A DNA stretch of 64,000 nt from an uncultured Clostridia bacterium (GTDB lineage Bacteria; Bacillota; Clostridia; Oscillospirales; Acutalibacteraceae). The translations under genes were made by a program, and so were the position numbers. The notes under the pieces are model-generated. The model did not search any database. It had not been told where the DNA came from and worked only from the letters and a program-made list of their open reading frames with translations. Positions within the stretch are counted from its first letter, which is position 1. The number at the start of each line of letters is the position of its first letter. Below are positions 59,255 to 64,000 of this stretch, piece by piece. The stretch covers positions 1 to 64,000 of the forward strand of contig CANPXF010000002.1 in NCBI GenBank assembly GCA_947585745.1. The letters run 5' to 3'.

Positions 59255-59284
59255 ACACCCCTCGTTATTCTATACGAGAGGTGT
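59255..59284 (-). terminator. Terminator-like hairpin that also contains the yunB Shine-Dalgarno
   Basis: Minus strand ACACCtCTCGT-ATAGAATA-ACGAGgGGTGT followed by TTTTTTG and TTG start; GAGGGGTG is the only SD-like sequence. Confidence 0.6.
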
Positions 59285-59302
59285 TAATTTGTTACAATAA
59301 AC

Positions 59303-59746
59303 TTAATCTTCTTCGATACCGCACGCAGAACAGTCGTCAGATGTTTCATCAGAGAATAAATCGGAAAAATCGAATTCTAATTCTCCTCCGCAATTAGGGC
59401 AACACATTTCGCCCTCAATCAAAGTGTCCTCGTCGACTACAATTTCAGCACCGCAATCAGGGCATTTTACTTCGTAGTCAGGATTTTCCTCATCATAATC
59501 ATATTCGTCGTCATAATCATCATAATCTACTTCGCTTAAAAGCTCGCACAACTCATCATTCTGCTCGTTCAGTAGCTCAACCTCATCTTCCAACTCCGAA
59601 ATTTCATCAGCCATACTGTAAATTAAATCAATCATAGATGTGATAAGCTTGCCTTCGGGCTTAGTAACATCAAGCTCAAGTCCCTCGGACAGCCCCTTGA
59701 GGTAAGCGGCTCTTTCAGAAATATTCATATCATCTTTAACAGACAT
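59303..59746 (-). CDS. CD1247-N-terminal-domain-like protein with zinc ribbon
   Basis: MNISERAAYLKGLSEGLELDVTKPEGKLITSMIDLIYSMADEISELEDEVELLNEQNDELCELL; CPDCGAEI...CCPNCGGELEF. Confidence 0.8.
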   Translation of the reverse strand: MSVKDDMNISERAAYLKGLSEGLELDVTKPEGKLITSMIDLIYSMADEISELEDEVELLNEQNDELCELLSEVDYDDYDDEYDYDEENPDYEVKCPDCGAEIVVDEDTLIEGEMCCPNCGGELEFDFSDLFSDETSDDCSACGIEED

Positions 59747-59755
59747 TGTTACTCC

Positions 59756-60313
59756 TTATGCTCTTCCGAGATACTCGCCTGTACGGGTATCAATCTGGAT
59801 AATTTCTCCCTCGTTGATGAAAAGCGGTACCTTAACCTCCGCGCCTGTTTCAACAGTAGCGGGCTTTGTAGCGTTTGTCGCTGTATTTCCGGCAAATCCC
59901 GGGTCGGTTTTTGTTACTTCAAGCTCGACAAAGTTAGGCGGTTCAACGCCGAAAACATTTCCCTTGTAAGAAAGAATCTTACATATCATATTTTCTTTTA
60001 CGAATTTAAAGTTATCACCTAAAACGGAAGCGTTAATCGGAAGCTGTTCCCAGGTTTCCGTATCCATAAAATAGTAGAGCTCTCCGTCGTTATAGCTGTA
60101 CTCCATATCCTTACGGTCAACAAATGCCTTAGGATACTTATCATTAGGGTTAAAGGTTTTTTCAACAACAGCGCCTGTAATAACGTTTCTGATTTTTGTT
60201 CTTACAAAAGCAGCGCCCTTGCCGGGTTTTACATGCTGAAATTCAATGATAGAAACAACCTGTCCATCCATTTCAAATGTAACGCCGTTTCTGAAATCAC
60301 CTGCAGAAATCAT
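59756..60313 (-). CDS. efp: Elongation factor P
   Basis: [43 protein letters not shown]; start refined to 60313. Confidence 0.97.
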   Translation of the reverse strand: MISAGDFRNGVTFEMDGQVVSIIEFQHVKPGKGAAFVRTKIRNVITGAVVEKTFNPNDKYPKAFVDRKDMEYSYNDGELYYFMDTETWEQLPINASVLGDNFKFVKENMICKILSYKGNVFGVEPPNFVELEVTKTDPGFAGNTATNATKPATVETGAEVKVPLFINEGEIIQIDTRTGEYLGRA

Positions 60314-60388
60314 AATTTTACCTCCTGAATTTTCATAAAAAGTAATATCAAGGTATATTATACATAAATTGCTTGTAAATTGCAAGCA

Positions 60389-61474
60389 TTATACAATAAT
60401 TAGTTCCTTACTAAGCGTTGCAAAATTTTTAAAACCGTTTTCTTTAACTAAAACCATATCTTCAATTCTGACTCCGAATTGATTTTCAAGATATATTCCG
60501 GGCTCAACGGTTATAACCATATTTTCCGATAAAATATCCTCGCTTTTAGGGCTTACATAAGGCTTTTCGTGAATATCCAGCCCCACTCCGTGTCCCGTTG
60601 AATGTCCGAAATTTTTCCCGTAGCCCGCGTCAGAGATTATATCCCTTGCTATTTTATCGACATCAGAAGCTTTCATTCCCGCCTTAACGGAATTTAAAGC
60701 CGTAGTCTGAGCATTTAAAACAATGCTGTATATTTCGCGCTTAAATTCATCGCAGGACTTTACCGCAACCGTTCTCGTCATATCGCTGTGATAGCCCATA
60801 TAAACCGAGCCTATATCCATTGTGAAAAAATCGCCCTCTGAAATAATCCCGTCATCGGGCACTCCGTGAGGTAGCGAAGTCTTTTTTCCCGTAATGGTAA
60901 TTAAATCAAAACTGATGTGACTTGCACCGTATTTTTTCATAAGATATTCAAGCTCAACAGCGATTCTTCTCTCACTCTCTCCCGGTCTGATATAATTTAA
61001 AATTTCATTGTATGCTTTTTCTGTTATTTTTTGCGCCTCATCAATAAATTTAATTTCTTCTCCACTTTTTATAAGTCTTAAATTTGATATAGCTTTACTT
61101 AAAAAATCGTTTGAAATTAAAGAAATTCCCTGCGAGTTAAAGCTTTTTAAATATAAATTATAAATACCGACTGTTATATTATCAGATTCGAGATAAAGTG
61201 TGTCTACCGAATGTTTTTTGCAGAGTTTTGCAACATCACTGCACAGAGATTTAAACTCAACCACTATGCAATTTTTACAGTTTTTCTTTGCGTTTTCGAT
61301 ATATCTGAAATCAACCAAAAGATATGCCTCGTCTTTTGTGACGAGTATTTTTCCCTCGCAGTTTTGAATACCCGAAAAGTAATAAACATTCTTTTCATCC
61401 GTAATAAAAAACGCATGGGAATTATCCTCTATTATCTTTTTAAGTTTATTTATTCTATCGCGCTCAATAGACAT
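60389..61474 (-). CDS. Xaa-Pro aminopeptidase family protein
   Basis: FFTMDIGSVYMGYHSDMTRTVAV, FGHSTGHGVGLDIHEKPYVS, VITVEPGIYL, GVRIEDMVLV. Confidence 0.93.
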   Translation of the reverse strand: MSIERDRINKLKKIIEDNSHAFFITDEKNVYYFSGIQNCEGKILVTKDEAYLLVDFRYIENAKKNCKNCIVVEFKSLCSDVAKLCKKHSVDTLYLESDNITVGIYNLYLKSFNSQGISLISNDFLSKAISNLRLIKSGEEIKFIDEAQKITEKAYNEILNYIRPGESERRIAVELEYLMKKYGASHISFDLITITGKKTSLPHGVPDDGIISEGDFFTMDIGSVYMGYHSDMTRTVAVKSCDEFKREIYSIVLNAQTTALNSVKAGMKASDVDKIARDIISDAGYGKNFGHSTGHGVGLDIHEKPYVSPKSEDILSENMVITVEPGIYLENQFGVRIEDMVLVKENGFKNFATLSKELIIV

Positions 61475-61905
61475 TAAATCATATCCTTTAATGCGTCAAT
61501 TGCCAAAAGATAGCTGTGTTTTCCAAAGCCCGCAATTTGACCCTTACATACGGGAGCAATAACAGACTCGTGCCTGAACTCTTCTCTCGAATGTATATTT
61601 GACATATGAACCTCGACAAAAGGAATATTCACGCTCGCTATAGCGTCTCTTAACGCGTAGCTGTAATGAGTTAACGCGCCTGCGTTAATTATAACCGCGT
61701 CAAAGCTATCCTTAGCCGAATGAATTTTATCAATTAAATCTCCATCGTGATTTGATTGATAAATTTCAGTTTCAAAGCCGTTTTCTTTAGCGTATGATAA
61801 AATTTGTTCGTTTATACTTTCAGAGCTTTCGTTGCCATATACGGTTTTCTCTCGAACACCAACCATATTAAGATTAGGGCCGAGTAATACAAGAATTTTT
61901 TTCAT
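61474..61905 (-). CDS. aroQ: 3-dehydroquinate dehydratase, type II
   Basis: LVLLGPNLNMVGVREKTVYG, YQSNHDGDLIDKIH, VIINAGALTHYSYALRDAI, EVHMSNIHSREEFRH. Confidence 0.96.
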   Translation of the reverse strand: MKKILVLLGPNLNMVGVREKTVYGNESSESINEQILSYAKENGFETEIYQSNHDGDLIDKIHSAKDSFDAVIINAGALTHYSYALRDAIASVNIPFVEVHMSNIHSREEFRHESVIAPVCKGQIAGFGKHSYLLAIDALKDMI

Positions 61906-61945
61906 CTTAATTCTCCCTAAATAAAATTATTTAAAAAATAAAAAA

Positions 61946-61965
61946 GCGGACAACTCACTGTCCGC
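61946..61965 (-). terminator. Terminator downstream of rpsU
   Basis: GCGGACA-ACTCAC-TGTCCGC followed on the minus strand by TTTTTTATTTTTT. Confidence 0.88.
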
Positions 61966-61973
61966 CTTAGTAT

Positions 61974-62150
61974 TTACCTATATTTGCGTTTACGAGCTGC
62001 TTCGGACTTCTTCTTGCGCTTTACAGAAGGCTTCTCATAAGCTTCTCTCTTGCGAACTTCAGCGATAACGCCTGCTCTTGCGCATTGTTTTTTAAATCTT
62101 CTCAACGCACTTTCAAGAGATTCATTTTCTTTAAGTCTTACTTCTGACAT
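61974..62150 (-). CDS. rpsU: 30S ribosomal protein S21 (absent from the supplied ORF track because it is under 60 aa)
   Basis: Translation of the reverse complement: [58 protein letters not shown]. Confidence 0.96.
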   Translation of the reverse strand: MSEVRLKENESLESALRRFKKQCARAGVIAEVRKREAYEKPSVKRKKKSEAARKRKYR

Positions 62151-62273
62151 TTCTATATCCCTCCCATCAATATGGGTAATTTGTTAACTAATGTAATAGT
62201 AATTATACAACAAGTAGACATAAAATGTCAATACTTATCAAAAAATTAGTGAAAAAATATTAAAAAGTAACAT

Positions 62274-64000
62274 TTACGGCTTTACAACAATATTGACAAT
62301 TCTGCCTTTAACATAAATTTCCTTTATAATATTCATACCTTCAATCGCCTTTTTGACATTTTCGTCATCTTTAGCAAGTTTAAGAACCTCATTCTGCTGT
62401 AAATTAGGAGAAATATCAAGCTTAGTCTTTATTTTTCCGTTAACCTGAACAGCAATCTCAATTGTTTCTTCAACGCATTTTGACTCATCGTATTCAGGCC
62501 AGCTTTGTTCAGCTACTATTCCCTCTCCTAACGAGCATATTTCCCAAATTTCCTCGGTAACGTGAGGAGCGAAAGGATTGAGGAGAATAGTAAATACAGC
62601 GAGCTCTTTCTTTGAAATTGAGCCGAAAGATGTAACATCATTTATAAGCGACATCAAAGCGGCAATTGCCGTGTTAAACTTAATGTTTTCTATATCCTCA
62701 CCGACCTTTTTAATCGCCTTATTAAACGCGCTTTCAAGCTCGGGACGGATTGTATCGCCGTCAACCAAAATATTTTGAAGATTATAAAAGCGTTCTATAA
62801 ATCTTCTGCATCCTCTTATGCTTGAAGGGCTCCACGGAGCCGCCTTCTCAAAGTCGCCGATAAACATTTCATAAAGACGCATAGTATCGGCGCCGTACTC
62901 GTTCACTATGTCATCGGGGTTCACAACATTTCCTCTTGATTTAGACATTTTCTCGCCGTTTTCTCCGAGAATCATACCGTGGCTTGTACGTTTAGCGTAA
63001 GGCTCTGGTGTCGGAACTACGCCTATATCATAGAGGAATTTGTGCCAAAAACGACTGTAAAGCAGGTGAAGAGTAGTATGCTCCATACCTCCGTTATACC
63101 AGTCTACAGGCGACCAGTATTCAAGCGCCTCCTTAGACGCAAGAGCATCGTTATTATGAGGGTCCATATATCTTAAAAAGTACCACGATGAACCCGCCCA
63201 TTGCGGCATAGTATCGGTTTCTCTTACGGCTTTTCCTCCGCAACAAGGGCATTTAGTATTAATCCAATCCGTCATCTTCGCAAGAGGAGATTCACCTGTG
63301 TCAGTCGGCTCATATGAGTCAACCATAGGCAATTTAAGCGGAAGTTCGCTTTCGTCAATCGGAACAAAACCGCATTTTTCGCAATGAACGATAGGAATTG
63401 GCTCTCCCCAATAACGTTGACGTGAAAAAACCCAATCGCGGAGTTTGTAGTTAACCTTGGCTCTGCCTATTTTCTTTTCTTCAAGCCACTCCGTCATTTT
63501 TTTCTTGGCTTCTTCTACAGATAAACCGTTTAAAAATCCCGAATTAGTTAAAATTCCCGTAGCGCAGTCGGTAAACGCTTCTTTTTGAACGTCATTTCCG
63601 CCCTTAACAACCTCAATAATAGGAAGGTCAAACTTCTTCGCAAACTCCCAGTCGCGCGTATCGTGAGCGGGTACAGCCATTATAGCGCCCGTTCCGTAGG
63701 AAACGAGGACATAATCTGAAACAAAAATAGGAATTTGAGTATTGTGCACGGGATTTACTGCCTCTACGCCTTTAAGACGAATACCCGTCTTATCCTTTGC
63801 TACTTCCGTTCTCTCAAAATCGGATTTTTTCGACGCCTCAAGCTGATATTTTTTTATCTCGTCTAAATTTTCAAGCTTATCCGCCCACTTTTCAATAAGA
63901 GGATGCTCGGGAGAGATAACCATATATGTAGCGCCGAAAAGCGTATCGCAACGCGTAGTATATACAGTCAGCGTATCGCCTGTCGTTGTCTTAAAATCAA
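62274..64000 (-). CDS. leuS: Leucyl-tRNA synthetase, 5' part truncated by window edge
   Basis: Reading frame continues past the ORF start to the window edge ([34 protein letters not shown]); [39 protein letters not shown]. Confidence 0.96.
   Translation of the reverse strand, partial: DFKTTTGDTLTVYTTRCDTLFGATYMVISPEHPLIEKWADKLENLDEIKKYQLEASKKSDFERTEVAKDKTGIRLKGVEAVNPVHNTQIPIFVSDYVLVSYGTGAIMAVPAHDTRDWEFAKKFDLPIIEVVKGGNDVQKEAFTDCATGILTNSGFLNGLSVEEAKKKMTEWLEEKKIGRAKVNYKLRDWVFSRQRYWGEPIPIVHCEKCGFVPIDESELPLKLPMVDSYEPTDTGESPLAKMTDWINTKCPCCGGKAVRETDTMPQWAGSSWYFLRYMDPHNNDALASKEALEYWSPVDWYNGGMEHTTLHLLYSRFWHKFLYDIGVVPTPEPYAKRTSHGMILGENGEKMSKSRGNVVNPDDIVNEYGADTMRLYEMFIGDFEKAAPWSPSSIRGCRRFIERFYNLQNILVDGDTIRPELESAFNKAIKKVGEDIENIKFNTAIAALMSLINDVTSFGSISKKELAVFTILLNPFAPHVTEEIWEICSLGEGIVAEQSWPEYDESKCVEETIEIAVQVNGKIKTKLDISPNLQQNEVLKLAKDDENVKKAIEGMNIIKEIYVKGRIVNIVVKP

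Noticed and set aside
1014-63176. Numerous 60-147 aa ORFs antisense to long conserved genes in the supplied track
   Set aside because: They lie within well-supported genes on the opposite strand, lack RBS and have translated composition typical of shadow ORFs.

Overview
64 kb of a low-GC, endospore-forming Firmicutes chromosome, probably Clostridia (inferred from sigK, CwlJ/GerQ-like proteins, YunB, SCIFF and the protein families present). It is densely coded and mostly housekeeping. Left to right: rubrerythrin and a TIGR01212-type radical SAM protein; two tandem exported GH25 lysozymes; a complete nine-gene V-type ATPase operon (D,B,A,F,C,E,K,I,G/H on the minus strand); tRNA-Ser(CGA); a CwlJ/SleB-like hydrolase with a GerQ-like partner; hemW; prfC; an Orn/Lys/Arg decarboxylase-type protein; a SCIFF (ranthipeptide) precursor and its radical SAM maturase; intact sigK; a YgjP-like peptidase, xth, YaiI/YqxD, cwlD-like, radA and a probable GME-fold protein; a decayed DinB-like gene and a Xer-type recombinase; then lysA, engB, lon, clpX, clpP, tig, thrC, yraN, rnhB, rbgA, lepB, rplS, rluA-type, lspA, ileS, divIVA, ylmH, sepF, yggS, an HlyD-like gene, miaA, mutL, mutS, ylbF, miaB, yunB, a CD1247-like gene, efp, pepP, aroQ, rpsU and partial leuS. 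I see no CRISPR array, prophage or classical defence island. The best leads are: the SCIFF locus (a seventh Cys and a terminator-like hairpin between precursor and maturase, directly upstream of sigK); inverted repeats that bury the Shine-Dalgarno sequences of sigK and yunB; a near-perfect 39-bp palindrome on the putative miaB/mutS/mutL promoter; a decayed DinB-like gene with a perfect consensus promoter, bracketed by 15-bp direct repeats; an HlyD-like adaptor with no pump inside the sepF/divIVA division cluster; and a hairpin-rich intergenic insert inside the V-ATPase operon. All family calls come from reading the translations; no database search was run.
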